DNA of 64,000 nucleotides from Euzebya pacifica (GTDB lineage: Bacteria; Actinomycetota; Nitriliruptoria; Euzebyales; Euzebyaceae). The translations under genes and the position numbers were made by a program. Under the pieces are notes generated by a model. That model was given only the letters and a program-made list of their open reading frames with translations. It made no database searches and was not told the origin of the DNA. Shown one piece after another: positions 6,724 to 15,412 of the stretch (position 1 is its first letter; each line of letters begins with the position of its first letter). Location of the stretch: positions 5,213,910 to 5,277,909 of the forward strand of contig NZ_CP031165.1 of the NCBI RefSeq assembly GCF_003344865.1. Reading direction: 5' to 3'.

Positions 6724-8778
6724 TCAGGCCCGGTCGATCACACCGGTCGTCGACAGGAGGAACGCGAGGGTCCGGGCCTCGTCGCGCCATGCCTCGTAGC
6801 GGCCCGACGGACCACCGTGGCCAGCGCCCATCTCGGTCTTCATCACGATCGGCCGCGTGCCGGTGTGCATCTCGCGCAGGCGGGCAACCCACTTGGCCGG
6901 CTCGTGGTAGCTGACCCGCGGGTCGTTGAGGCCGGCGGTCACGTAGATCGCCGGGTAGTCGGCAGCCACGGTGTTGTCGTAGGGCGAGTAGCTCAGCATG
7001 TAGCTGGCGTAGGGCTCCTCGCGGGGGTCGCCCCACTCCTCCCACTCCGTCACCGTCAGCGGCAACGTCGGGTCCGACATGGTCGTGACGATGTCGACGA
7101 ACGGCACGTCGGCCACCGCTGTGGCGAAGCGGTCCGGCCGCATCGTGATGCAGGCGCCGACCAGCAGGCCACCTGCCGACCCACCACGGATCGCCAGCCG
7201 GTCGGGGGCGGACCAGCCCGTCTCGACGAGGTGGTCGGCGGCGGCGAGGGTGTCGGTGAAGGTGTTGCGCTTGGCCAGCAGCTTGCCGTCGAGGTACCAG
7301 CGGCGGCCGCCCTCCCCTCCCCCTCGGGGGTGGACCAGGGCATAGGTCATGCCGCGGTCGAGCAGCGACAGCCGGGCCACGCTGAACGACGGCGGGATGG
7401 AGTGCTCGTAGCTGCCGTAGCCGTAGAGCAGGCAGGCGGCCGACCCATCGACCGGGGTGCCGACGTGGCGGACGACGTCGACGGGCACACGGGTGCCGTC
7501 CTCGGCGGTCGCCCAGATGCGGTCGGCGGTGTAGTCGCCGAGGTCCACGTTGGGGGTGGGGTGCTGCTTGACCAGGGTCTGCTCGCCGGTGCGGACGTCG
7601 ATGTCGACGATGCGATGCGGGTCGACCATGGACTGCATGCCCACGCGGAGGACGTCGGTGTCCCACGTGCGGTTGCCGGCGAAGCCGATGGAGTGGGGGG
7701 CATCCAGGCCCGGGAGGACCCGCCGGGTGCCGTCGCGGAACAGCAGTCGCATGCGCGGCTGGGCGTCGTGCCACTCGTGGATGACCAGGTGACCGGCGAA
7801 CGGGGCGACCCCGGTGATCCGCTGGCCGGGCTGGTGGGGTTCCAGCTCGGTCCACTCCCCCGGTGCGTCGTGGGGGGCGGTCATCACCCGGAAGTCCTCG
7901 GCGTCGAGGTTGGTGTGGACGACCAGCTGGTCGCCCCAGTCGTCGACGTCGTACTCGACACCGGTCTCGCGGGCGCGGACGAGGACCGGTTCGGCGGTCG
8001 GGTCGTCGGCGGGCAGCAGCCAGGACTCGGCGGTGATCTTGGACTGGCTGGAGATGACGATCCAGCCCTCCGACAGGGTCGTTCCGACGCCGACGAAGAA
8101 GCGTTCGTCGTCGTCGGTGTACACCTCGACGTCGTCGGCCTGCGGCGTGCCCATCCGGTGCCGCATCACCCGGTAGGGCCGTTCGGTGGCGTCGGGCAGC
8201 ATGTAGAAGAACCAGCTGCCGTCGGCCGACCATGCCGAGGCCCCGGACTTGGTGCCCTCGAGCACGTCGTCGATGTCGGTCCCGGCGGCGACGTCGCGGA
8301 ACCGGACGGTGTACCGCTCGGATCCGTCGGTGTCGGCCGACCAGGCGGCGAGCGTGTGGTCGGGGCTGACGTTGAGCATCCCGAGGGAGAAGAACTCGTG
8401 GCCGTCGGCCTCGGCGTTGGTGTCCAGCACCAGCTGCTCGCCGGCCGTTTCGGCGCTGCGTCCGCGGGTGTGGATGGAGTACGCCTTGCCCTCCTCGGTC
8501 CGGCGCTGGTACCACCAGTCGCCGTCCCGGACCGGCGGGGAGTCGTCGGTCTCCTGGACGCGGGAGCGGATCTCCTCGTAGATCGCCTCGACCGTGTCGG
8601 CGTACGGGGCGAACCAGCTGTCGGCGAAGGTGTTCTCGGCCTCGAGGTACCCGATGGTGTCGGGGTCCTCCCGGTCGCGCAGCCAGGCGTAGTGGTCCTG
8701 GGCCGCGCCCGTCGGGCGGTCCCAGCTGTGGGGGACGCGCTTGGCGGCGGGGACGGCGGGGGGCTGGTTGCCGGTCAT
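6724..8778 (-). CDS. ptrB: Oligopeptidase B (S9A serine peptidase)
   Basis: A 684-residue cytosolic serine peptidase that cleaves short peptides, typically after basic residues. An N-terminal beta-propeller (about 70-400) opens with the family signature HYAWLRDREDPDTIGYLEAEN. It is followed by the catalytic alpha/beta-hydrolase domain with nucleophile motif RGGSAGG, acid in GLNDPRV and histidine in GAGHGGPSGRYE. Length is typical of protease II. The ATG at 8778 overlaps the TGA of the upstream flavoprotein gene (ATGA, 8775-8778), indicating translational coupling. Confidence 0.92.
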   Translation of the reverse strand: MTGNQPPAVPAAKRVPHSWDRPTGAAQDHYAWLRDREDPDTIGYLEAENTFADSWFAPYADTVEAIYEEIRSRVQETDDSPPVRDGDWWYQRRTEEGKAYSIHTRGRSAETAGEQLVLDTNAEADGHEFFSLGMLNVSPDHTLAAWSADTDGSERYTVRFRDVAAGTDIDDVLEGTKSGASAWSADGSWFFYMLPDATERPYRVMRHRMGTPQADDVEVYTDDDERFFVGVGTTLSEGWIVISSQSKITAESWLLPADDPTAEPVLVRARETGVEYDVDDWGDQLVVHTNLDAEDFRVMTAPHDAPGEWTELEPHQPGQRITGVAPFAGHLVIHEWHDAQPRMRLLFRDGTRRVLPGLDAPHSIGFAGNRTWDTDVLRVGMQSMVDPHRIVDIDVRTGEQTLVKQHPTPNVDLGDYTADRIWATAEDGTRVPVDVVRHVGTPVDGSAACLLYGYGSYEHSIPPSFSVARLSLLDRGMTYALVHPRGGGEGGRRWYLDGKLLAKRNTFTDTLAAADHLVETGWSAPDRLAIRGGSAGGLLVGACITMRPDRFATAVADVPFVDIVTTMSDPTLPLTVTEWEEWGDPREEPYASYMLSYSPYDNTVAADYPAIYVTAGLNDPRVSYHEPAKWVARLREMHTGTRPIVMKTEMGAGHGGPSGRYEAWRDEARTLAFLLSTTGVIDRA

Positions 8779-10079
8779 GCGGCCGGCACCACGCGGGACA
8801 GGGTGTTGATGACGACGTCGGTGACGTTGCGGTTCTTCTCGTTGACCAGGTGCGCCATGGTGCGGAAGACGAAGTCCATCAGCCGTCGCCGTGGCATGCC
8901 GTAGGTGGTGGCCAGCTTCATCACCGTCGGATCGGCCATGACGGTCAGGAAGACCCGACCGAGCTGGTAGTAGCCACCCCACGCACGCTTGAGCTCTGCG
9001 GGGTAGGCCAGCAGCGCGTCGTCACGGCGGGTGCGCAGCGCGTCGTCGATGGCACGGGAGGCCATCTCCGCGGCCTCGATGGCGTAGGAGATGCCCTCGC
9101 CGTTGAACGGGTTGACCATGCCGCCGGAGTCACCGACCAGCACCGCGCCCTTCCAGATGTGTGGATGGCGGTTGTGCCCCATCGGCAGGCCGGCCCCCTT
9201 GGGCTTGCCGACCATGGTCTCCGGCGACATCCCCCACTCCTCGGGGAAGCCGCTGACCCAGTCGTTGAGCACCTTGCGGTAGCTGGTCGTCTGGAAGTGC
9301 TTGGAGGTGGAGATCAGCCCCCAGCCCACGTTCACGAGCCCGTCGTCGAGGGGGAAGATCCAGCCGTAGCCGGGCAGCAGCTCGTCGCCCTTCTTCAGCT
9401 CGAGGAAGCCCTCCATGTGGTCCATCGTCGAGCGCGGCGAGCGGTAGTAGGCCCGGATGGCCGCACCCATTGGGCGGGACTCGTCGCGGTGCAGGCCCAT
9501 CTCGATGGCCAGACGGGACGAGCCACCGTCGGCGAGGACGACGGTGCGGGCCCGGATGGCGCCCGTGGTGCCGTCGGCCCGTTCGTAGGCGACCCCGGCG
9601 ATGCGGTCTTCGCGTCCGTCGATCCACAGCGGGGCGACGGCCTTGGTCTCCTCCCACAGGTGCGCACCGGCGTTGGCGGCGTTCTTGGCCAGGGTGTGGT
9701 CGAACAGGGCCCGGGTCGCGGTGATGGAGTGGGTCGGGAAGTCGTCGGTCTCGGGCCACGGCATGTTCCAGGTGACGCCGCCGCCGTACATCCGCAGGCC
9801 GGACTGACGGGCCCAGCCGTCGGGCGTGCCCTCGGCCTCCTCGTCCAGGCCCAGCAGCTTCATGGCGTGGACGGCGCGCGGGGTCAGCCCGTCGCCGCAG
9901 ACCTTGTCGCGGGGGAAGGCGTCCTTCTCCAGCAGCACGACGTCGTGGCCGGCGCGGGCCAGGAAGTACGCGGCGGCCGACCCGCCGGGGCCAGCGCCCA
10001 CGACGACGACGTCGGCCGTGTCGGTGGGGCTGGAGGGAAGGGGGGCGGCAGGGGAGTCCATCGCAGAGGCCATCGCCAT
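8775..10079 (-). CDS. Geranylgeranyl reductase-family flavoprotein, MenJ-like
   Basis: A 434-residue FAD enzyme. It has an N-terminal dinucleotide motif VVVGAGPGGSAAAY, the family signature KVCGDGLTPRAV, and the second FAD motif VGDSGGMVNPFNGEGI near residue 300. The C-terminus KNRNVTDVVINTLSRV matches actinobacterial members. These enzymes reduce prenyl double bonds; mycobacterial MenJ saturates one isoprene of the menaquinone tail. Given the menaquinone genes 4-15 kb away, that is the best guess, but archaeal-type lipid or carotenoid substrates are not excluded. Several in-frame ATGs lie in the first 20 codons. It is translationally coupled to the peptidase gene downstream, and ppc lies 25 bases beyond its start. 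Confidence 0.8.
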   Translation of the reverse strand: MAMASAMDSPAAPLPSSPTDTADVVVVGAGPGGSAAAYFLARAGHDVVLLEKDAFPRDKVCGDGLTPRAVHAMKLLGLDEEAEGTPDGWARQSGLRMYGGGVTWNMPWPETDDFPTHSITATRALFDHTLAKNAANAGAHLWEETKAVAPLWIDGREDRIAGVAYERADGTTGAIRARTVVLADGGSSRLAIEMGLHRDESRPMGAAIRAYYRSPRSTMDHMEGFLELKKGDELLPGYGWIFPLDDGLVNVGWGLISTSKHFQTTSYRKVLNDWVSGFPEEWGMSPETMVGKPKGAGLPMGHNRHPHIWKGAVLVGDSGGMVNPFNGEGISYAIEAAEMASRAIDDALRTRRDDALLAYPAELKRAWGGYYQLGRVFLTVMADPTVMKLATTYGMPRRRLMDFVFRTMAHLVNEKNRNVTDVVINTLSRVVPAA

Positions 10080-10104
10080 CCGAGGCTACCCACCCCTGCC
10101 GCGG

Positions 10105-12855
10105 TCAGCCGGTGTTCTGGAGGGCCGCGGCGATGCCGTTCATCGTCAACATCACGACCCGCTGGTCGTCCTCGGTGGCGTCGGTGCGACGGGAGTGGCG
10201 CAGCCAGCGCTGCTGGACCGCCCCGAGCACGTCGAGGTAGGGGTTGCGCAGCGCCGTGGCCTGGGCGAGGGTCGGCCGCCGCTCCAGGAGCTGTCGTTGG
10301 CCGGTGATCTGCAGCACCAGCTCGGTGGTGCGGTCCAGCTCGTCCATGATCCGCTCGGTCAGGTCGGGACGGCCGCCGGCGTCCAGCAGCACGCGGGCGG
10401 CAGTCGCGTCGGCCTTGACGAGGCTCATCTCGGCGTTCTCCATCAGGTTGGCGAAGAACGGCCAGCGACGGTTGAGGTCCTGCAGCTCGGCCAGCCCGCG
10501 GGCGTCCACGCCTGCCTGCAGGCCGGTACCGAGTCCGTACCAGCCGGGGGCGTTGATGCGTGCCTGGGCCCACGCGAACGTCCACGGGATCGCCCGCAAC
10601 GACGACAGGCCGTTGCCCGTCTTGCGCTTGGAGGGCCGGGAGCCGATCTGCAGGGCCCCGATCTCGTCGATGGGGGTGACGGTGCGGAAGAAGTCGGGGA
10701 ACCCGTCGGCGCCGACGAGGTCGCGCCACGCCTCCTCGCTGGCCTTGGCCATCGTTGCCACGAGGTCGGCCTCGTCGTCCATCACCGTGTCGGACTGGGT
10801 GGTCAGGTCGTCGAGCTTGGCCCGCATGGTGGCGGAGGTGACCTGCTCGAGGTGGCGGACGGCCAGCGCGCGCTTGCCGTAGCGCTGGTTGATGACCTCG
10901 CCCTGCTCGGTGACCTTGAAGCGGCCGGCCACCGCGCCACGGGGCTGGGCAAGCACGGCACGGTTGGTGGGCCCGCCGCCACGGCCGAGGGCGCCACCGC
11001 GGCCGTGGAACAGCGTGAGCTCGACGCCGGCCTCGGCTGCCCACGCCACGAGGCCGCGCTGGGCACGGTGCAGCGCCACGTTGGCGGCGAGGAACCCGGC
11101 GTCCTTGGCCGAGTCGGAGTAGCCGAGCATGACCTCGAGGTGGGTGGTCCCGGGCTGCTCGGCCAGCCATTCCTGCAGGACCGCCGGGGCGGCGTCGAGG
11201 TCGGCACGGGTCTCGAACAGCGGGACGATCTGCACGTCGAGGCCAGCGATGGCGGCCAGGGCCTTGACCCGCAGCAGGTCGACCAGCGAGGTCGTGAAGG
11301 AGATGACCCACCGCTCGCACGCACATCGGCCGAACCGCTGCTGGATCTCCGCGACCGTCCGCATGGTCGGCAGGACATCACCGGCCGGGTCCGCAGCGGC
11401 GACCTCCCCGGCGGACAGGTCTGTCGGCGACAGGTCACGGTGCGGGGCGGAGGCAACCGCAACGGGATGGGGCGGTGACGGCCAGGTCAGGTCATCGGGC
11501 AACGGCGGCGGATCGGTGACCACGGCGCGCAGGGCGTCGACGTCGTCGGGGTCGATGCCCAGCCGGCGCAGCGCCTCGGCGTGCACGTCGGTGTGCTGGC
11601 GGACCTCCAGGGAGGCCAGGTGGAACCCGAAGGTGTCGGCCTGCCAGATCAGGTGCTGCAGCTCGCCGTGTGCCAGCCGAGCAGCGTTGCCGCGGACCAG
11701 GGAGTCACGGACCAGCCGCAGGTCGGCGGTGTACTCCTCGGGGCTGGCGTAGGCCATGTCATCGTCGACGCCACGGCCGGTGCGGGTGGCCGCCAGCCGT
11801 TCGGCCGCCATGCTCAGCAGGCGGCGGTGCGGCGACCGCGCGGCCCGCATGATCTGGGCGGTCGCGCAGGTCGGGAAGCGCCGGTCGAGGTCGGCCAGCA
11901 CCTCCACCAGCTCGGGCGAGGGCGGGGTGACCTCCTCGGTCGCGCTGAGGGTCCGCGCGATGCGGGTCGTGGCGTTCTCCAGTCCACGCAGGACACGGTC
12001 GGCCATGAGGGCGGCGGTCTCGGCGGTCACGGTGGAGGTCACCCGGGGGTTGCCGTCGCGGTCGCCGCCGACCCAGGAGCCGAACGTCAGGAAGGGCGGA
12101 ACCTCCGGTTCGGCGACTCCGCTGGCGTCACCGTGCATCGCCCGCTCGACGGAGCGGTAGACCTCGGGCACCACGCGGAACACCGTCGCGTCGAAGACCG
12201 CCATGAGCTTGCGGACCTCGTCGACCGGGGTCGGACGGCTGGAGCGCACCTGCGCGGTGCGCCACAGGATCGCGATCTCCTCGAGCAGGCGCCGGGTGAC
12301 GTCGGCCTCCTGTCCGTGGCCGAGCATGTCGGTGTCGCTGCGGGACAGCTCGGCGTCGATGCGACGCAGGCTGTCGACGACCGCACGCCGCCGGGCCTCG
12401 GTGGGGTGGGCGGTCCAGACGGGGTGCACCTCGAGCTTGCCGAGCACGTCGGCCAGCAGGTCCGGCGCGTCGTCGTCGATCGGCTGGGCTCGACGGATCG
12501 CCGCGATGCTGGCTGCCGCGGAGTCCTCGACGGGGGTGACCCCGTCGTCGCGGCGGCGCAGCTCTCGGATCCTGACGCGCTGCTCGGCGAGGTTGGTCAG
12601 CTGGAAGAAGATCGTGAACGCCTTGGCGACGTCCTCGGCGGTCTCGACGTCGAGCTCGGCGACCAGCTCGTCGATCGGTGACCGGTCGGCCCCGTCACGG
12701 CGCGCAGCGACGGCGGCCCGCCGCAGCTCCTCCACCAGGTGGTAGGTCCGCTCGCCGGCTTCTTCGGCGATCACACGGCCGAGCAGGCGGCCGAGATGGC
12801 GGATCTCGCCGCGGAGGCGTTCGGGCAGGTCGACTGAGGGGGTTCGTTGTTCCAC
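10105..12855 (-). CDS. ppc: Phosphoenolpyruvate carboxylase
   Basis: A 916-residue anaplerotic enzyme that adds bicarbonate to PEP to give oxaloacetate. The invariant sites are present: HPVWTAHPTEARRR (H150), GSWVGGDRDGNP, GYSDSAKDAGF, the FHGRGGALGRGGGP glycine loop, and a C-terminus ending MNGIAAALQNTG, close to the canonical NTG end needed for allosteric control. Full length. The GTG at 12855 is 6 bases from a TAGGTT hexamer with a near-consensus -35, so the transcript is probably leaderless. It is followed by the flavoprotein and ptrB genes in the same direction. Confidence 0.96.
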   Translation of the reverse strand: MEQRTPSVDLPERLRGEIRHLGRLLGRVIAEEAGERTYHLVEELRRAAVAARRDGADRSPIDELVAELDVETAEDVAKAFTIFFQLTNLAEQRVRIRELRRRDDGVTPVEDSAAASIAAIRRAQPIDDDAPDLLADVLGKLEVHPVWTAHPTEARRRAVVDSLRRIDAELSRSDTDMLGHGQEADVTRRLLEEIAILWRTAQVRSSRPTPVDEVRKLMAVFDATVFRVVPEVYRSVERAMHGDASGVAEPEVPPFLTFGSWVGGDRDGNPRVTSTVTAETAALMADRVLRGLENATTRIARTLSATEEVTPPSPELVEVLADLDRRFPTCATAQIMRAARSPHRRLLSMAAERLAATRTGRGVDDDMAYASPEEYTADLRLVRDSLVRGNAARLAHGELQHLIWQADTFGFHLASLEVRQHTDVHAEALRRLGIDPDDVDALRAVVTDPPPLPDDLTWPSPPHPVAVASAPHRDLSPTDLSAGEVAAADPAGDVLPTMRTVAEIQQRFGRCACERWVISFTTSLVDLLRVKALAAIAGLDVQIVPLFETRADLDAAPAVLQEWLAEQPGTTHLEVMLGYSDSAKDAGFLAANVALHRAQRGLVAWAAEAGVELTLFHGRGGALGRGGGPTNRAVLAQPRGAVAGRFKVTEQGEVINQRYGKRALAVRHLEQVTSATMRAKLDDLTTQSDTVMDDEADLVATMAKASEEAWRDLVGADGFPDFFRTVTPIDEIGALQIGSRPSKRKTGNGLSSLRAIPWTFAWAQARINAPGWYGLGTGLQAGVDARGLAELQDLNRRWPFFANLMENAEMSLVKADATAARVLLDAGGRPDLTERIMDELDRTTELVLQITGQRQLLERRPTLAQATALRNPYLDVLGAVQQRWLRHSRRTDATEDDQRVVMLTMNGIAAALQNTG

Positions 12856-12861
12856 ACGACG

Positions 12862-12890
12862 AACCTAACGGCAGCGAGGCCCCGTGTGAA
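12862..12890 (-). promoter_or_regulatory. Promoter of ppc, leaderless layout
   Basis: Read on the minus strand: TTCACA (12885-12890, 5/6 to TTGACA), exactly 17 bases, TAGGTT (12862-12867), then 6 bases to the GTG start. No Shine-Dalgarno sequence lies between. Confidence 0.6.
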
Positions 12891-12924
12891 CACGTACCGG
12901 GGTGAGAAACGGGATGTCGCTGGC

Positions 12925-12992
12925 TTCCGGCCCCCTGTCGGTCACCAGAACACGGGGGCCGGAACGACGAACGCCACCCCGAGGGGTGGCGT
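12925..12992 (-). terminator. Two consecutive stem-loops downstream of rpmJ
   Basis: The nearer hairpin (12971-12992) pairs ACGCCACC with GGTGGCGT. The second (12925-12964) pairs TTCCGGCCCCC with GGGGGCCGGAA across an 18-base loop. Both lie between rpmJ and the ppc promoter and probably end the rpmJ transcript. Neither is followed by a strong T-run. Confidence 0.6.
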
Positions 12993-13022
12993 CGACTCTG
13001 GGATCTCCCTTGCGGGGATCGC

Positions 13023-13169
13023 CTAGTAGCGCTTCTTCTTGGCGCCGCCCTGGCGGACCTTGAAGCGGGGGTTGGTCTTGTTGATCACGTAGATGCGGCC
13101 CTTGCGCTTCACGACCTGGCAGTCGGGGTGGCGCTTCTTGAGCGTGCCGATGGAGTTGACGACCTTCAT
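13023..13169 (-). CDS. rpmJ: Ribosomal protein bL36, type B
   Basis: A 48-residue, very basic protein read from ATG 13169 to TAG at 13023. Its [20 protein letters not shown] start, [17 protein letters not shown] core and KKKRY end match the YkgO-like second form of L36. Only one cysteine remains (DCQVV), so it cannot form the zinc ribbon of the C+ form. A GAGGAG ribosome binding site lies about 7 bases upstream. It is monocistronic, with its own promoter and a leader of about 100 bases. Confidence 0.93.
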   Translation of the reverse strand: MKVVNSIGTLKKRHPDCQVVKRKGRIYVINKTNPRFKVRQGGAKKKRY

Positions 13170-13204
13170 GGGATGCTCCTCGTGGGGAAGGGGTGGTTTT
13201 CCTG

Positions 13205-13306
13205 GTGCCCACCGGTGGGGCGATGATGGGCACAGACGCGCGCACGACGCAGGGCGGCGCGCAGCCGTGGACGAAGAATCGTAGCACGCCGCTGGGAAGC
13301 GTGAAA
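13205..13306 (-). promoter_or_regulatory. rpmJ promoter and structured leader
   Basis: Minus-strand TTTCAC (13301-13306), 17 bases, TACGAT (13278-13283) predict a start near 13271 and a ~100-base untranslated leader. The leader holds the 12-base palindrome CCCACCGGTGGG (13208-13219) and the longer pair GTGCCCA/TGGGCAC (13205-13211, 13227-13233). These could form alternative hairpins before the ribosome binding site. Confidence 0.5.
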
Positions 13307-13349
13307 CCCGTGTCGGTTCCGGGCCGTGGTCGACCGCCGTGAGCGGGGG

Positions 13350-14081
13350 TTACTCCGGCAGGCGTGCGGTGTGGATGGCGACGATGCCGCCGGTCAGGTT
13401 CTGCCACCGCGGGTCGGTCCAGCCGGCGTCGACGAACCAGCGGGCCAGGCGGGGCTGGTCGGGCCATTCGAGGATGGAGTCGGCCAGGTAGCGGTAGGCC
13501 GCCGGGTCGGAGGTGACGACCTCGGCGATGCGTGGCAGGGCACGGACGAGGTAGTCCCGGTAGACCCGGCGGAACAGCGTGTTGGTGGGACTGGAGAACT
13601 CCATCACGACCACACGACCACCCGGCTTGGTGACACGGGCGAACTCGCGCAGGCCCGCACGGGGGTCGGGCAGGTTGCGCAGGCCGAAGCTGATGGTGAC
13701 CGCGTCGAAGCTGTCGTCGGCGAAGGGCAGGGCGGTGCCGTCGCCGTTGAGCCAGGCCAGCGGACGCTGCCCGGTGCGACGCTCGCTGCGCTTGCCCGCG
13801 GCCAGCATGTTCCAGGAGAAGTCCAGCGCCACGGCGTCGGCGCCGGCACGGTCCAGCTCGCGAGCCAGCAACCCGGTGCCGGTGGCGACGTCGAGGATCC
13901 GCTCGGCCGGCTGGGGATCGACGGCCCGGACGGCGACACGCCGCCAGTGCTGGTCGGACCCGAACGACAGGATCGCGTTGGCGATGTCGTAGCGAGGCGC
14001 CACCCGGTCGAACATGTCCTGGACGAGCGCCGCGTCCTTGTCCTCGGTCGGACGCGGGTCGGGCAGCGAACCAGCGGTCAC
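13350..14081 (-). CDS. menG: Demethylmenaquinone methyltransferase
   Basis: A 243-residue SAM-dependent methyltransferase of the UbiE/MenG family, the last step of menaquinone synthesis. It shows the family opening VQDMFDRVAPRYDIANAILSFG, the SAM motif LDVATGTGLLA, the ADAVALDFSWNML strand, FDAVTISFGLRNLPD and the C-terminal GGIVAIHTAR. The GTG at 14081 overlaps the TGA of the upstream gene (GTGA, 14078-14081) with GGAAGG just upstream. An in-frame ATG at 14093 would add MEGP and is the alternative start. No frame break is seen. Confidence 0.93.
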   Translation of the reverse strand: MTAGSLPDPRPTEDKDAALVQDMFDRVAPRYDIANAILSFGSDQHWRRVAVRAVDPQPAERILDVATGTGLLARELDRAGADAVALDFSWNMLAAGKRSERRTGQRPLAWLNGDGTALPFADDSFDAVTISFGLRNLPDPRAGLREFARVTKPGGRVVVMEFSSPTNTLFRRVYRDYLVRALPRIAEVVTSDPAAYRYLADSILEWPDQPRLARWFVDAGWTDPRWQNLTGGIVAIHTARLPE

Positions 14082-15391
14082 AGGTCCTTCCATTCTTCGA
14101 GCTCGGGCCACGGGACGTCGGGGTCGTTGCGGCGGGACTTGCGGAGGCCGCCGAGGACGGTCAGGACCTGCCGGCCCGGGCCGCGCTCGACCAGGTCGCG
14201 GTAGACGCTGCCGGGCGTGGTCTCGATGGCCACACCCACCATGTCGGCGGGGCGGCCCGCTTCGAGGATGCCGGCCGTGTCGCCGAGGCCGAGGGCCCGG
14301 GCGCCGTCGACGGTGGCCAGCCGGATGGCGGCCTCCTCCAGCGAGATCGGCCCGGCGGAGGGCGACGGCCAGAGGACGAGCTCGCGGTTCCGGGCGACCT
14401 GCGCCCACGCCGCGGCGTCGGCCAGAAGGTCGGCGTCACCGGCTGCGGCGGCGCTGCCCGTCCCGAGGGCAAGCGGCGTACCCGCCTCGGCGAACCGCTC
14501 GAGCGGGGCCTCCCCGACCTGCAGCATGGTGTTGGCGCGGGGACAGCACACGACGGGCACACCGGCGCGGGCCAGGATGCGTGCTTCGGCGAGGTCGGCC
14601 CAGACGCCGTGCACCACCGAGGTGCCGGGGCCCAGCAGGTCGAGGGAGTCGAGGTAGCCGATCGCGCCCTTGCCGACACCGTCGGGTGCCCACTCGACGT
14701 CCATGCCCGCTTCGGTGGCGAGGTCGACGAGGGGCCCGTCGCCCTGGCGGATGGCGGCGATCTCGGCGTTGGACTCCGCCGCACGGATCTGCAGCGGCCG
14801 GTCGAGCTCCCGGGCGAGGGCGCCGAGCGCCTGCATGACCCCGGTGCCGAGGGTGTAGGAGGAGTGGGGGGCGATGCCGACGGTGCGGCCGTTGGCAGGA
14901 CGCTGGAGCGAGGTCCTGACGGCCTCGAGCACCGCGTCGTGCTCGGTGATGTCGACCATCATGACCTGCACGAGGGAGTGCCCACGCAGGCCCGCACGAC
15001 CGGCAGCGGGCACGGCCGGGCCACGGACGACGGAGTCCACGACGGTGGTCACGCCGTGGCGCAGGGCGTCCTGGACACCTCGGTGGGCCGAGCGCATCCA
15101 GCGCTCGCCGTCCCACCCCCGGGTGAAGCCGAGCACGGCCCTGAGCCACATGTGGAAGGGCCCCGGACGGGCGATGGCACGCACGTCGGAGTGCTCGAGG
15201 ACGGTGTGCCCGTCGACCAGTCCGGGCAGCAGCACACCGTCGAGGTGGTGGTGCCGGTCAGCCGAGGGTGCTAGGTCACTGGCATGTCCGACCGCCACAA
15301 TGACGCCGTCGGCCACGAGGACGGCCCCGTCGGCAAGCGGCGGTCCTGACATCGGGCAGACGACGGACGCGGAATAGCAGATGTTCGGCAA
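14078..15391 (-). CDS. Amidohydrolase-fold protein with missing metal ligands
   Basis: About 437 residues, resembling the aminodeoxyfutalosine / S-adenosylhomocysteine deaminase branch of amidohydrolases. The N-terminal strand YSASVVCPMSGPPLADGAVLVADG, the PGLVDGHT segment and the C-terminal GILEAGRPADMV are recognisable. The HxH motif reads HTV (H62, V64). The histidine expected before AES is arginine (R203). The GTD aspartate is glycine (G312 in LGTGSAAAAGD). H176, E206 and H261 remain. Metal binding and deamination therefore look unlikely, and a non-catalytic or changed role is inferred. The frame is intact and coupled to menG. The start is uncertain: TTG 15391 keeps the first beta-strand; GTG 15412 and ATG 15352 are alternatives. 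Confidence 0.75.
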   Translation of the reverse strand: MPNICYSASVVCPMSGPPLADGAVLVADGVIVAVGHASDLAPSADRHHHLDGVLLPGLVDGHTVLEHSDVRAIARPGPFHMWLRAVLGFTRGWDGERWMRSAHRGVQDALRHGVTTVVDSVVRGPAVPAAGRAGLRGHSLVQVMMVDITEHDAVLEAVRTSLQRPANGRTVGIAPHSSYTLGTGVMQALGALARELDRPLQIRAAESNAEIAAIRQGDGPLVDLATEAGMDVEWAPDGVGKGAIGYLDSLDLLGPGTSVVHGVWADLAEARILARAGVPVVCCPRANTMLQVGEAPLERFAEAGTPLALGTGSAAAAGDADLLADAAAWAQVARNRELVLWPSPSAGPISLEEAAIRLATVDGARALGLGDTAGILEAGRPADMVGVAIETTPGSVYRDLVERGPGRQVLTVLGGLRKSRRNDPDVPWPELEEWKDL

Positions 15392-15412
15392 CGAGCGCTG
15401 GAGTCTACGCAC

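Noticed and set aside
12925-12992. A riboswitch upstream of ppc
   Set aside because: The two hairpins lie upstream of the predicted ppc transcription start, so they belong to the 3' end of rpmJ rather than to the ppc leader.
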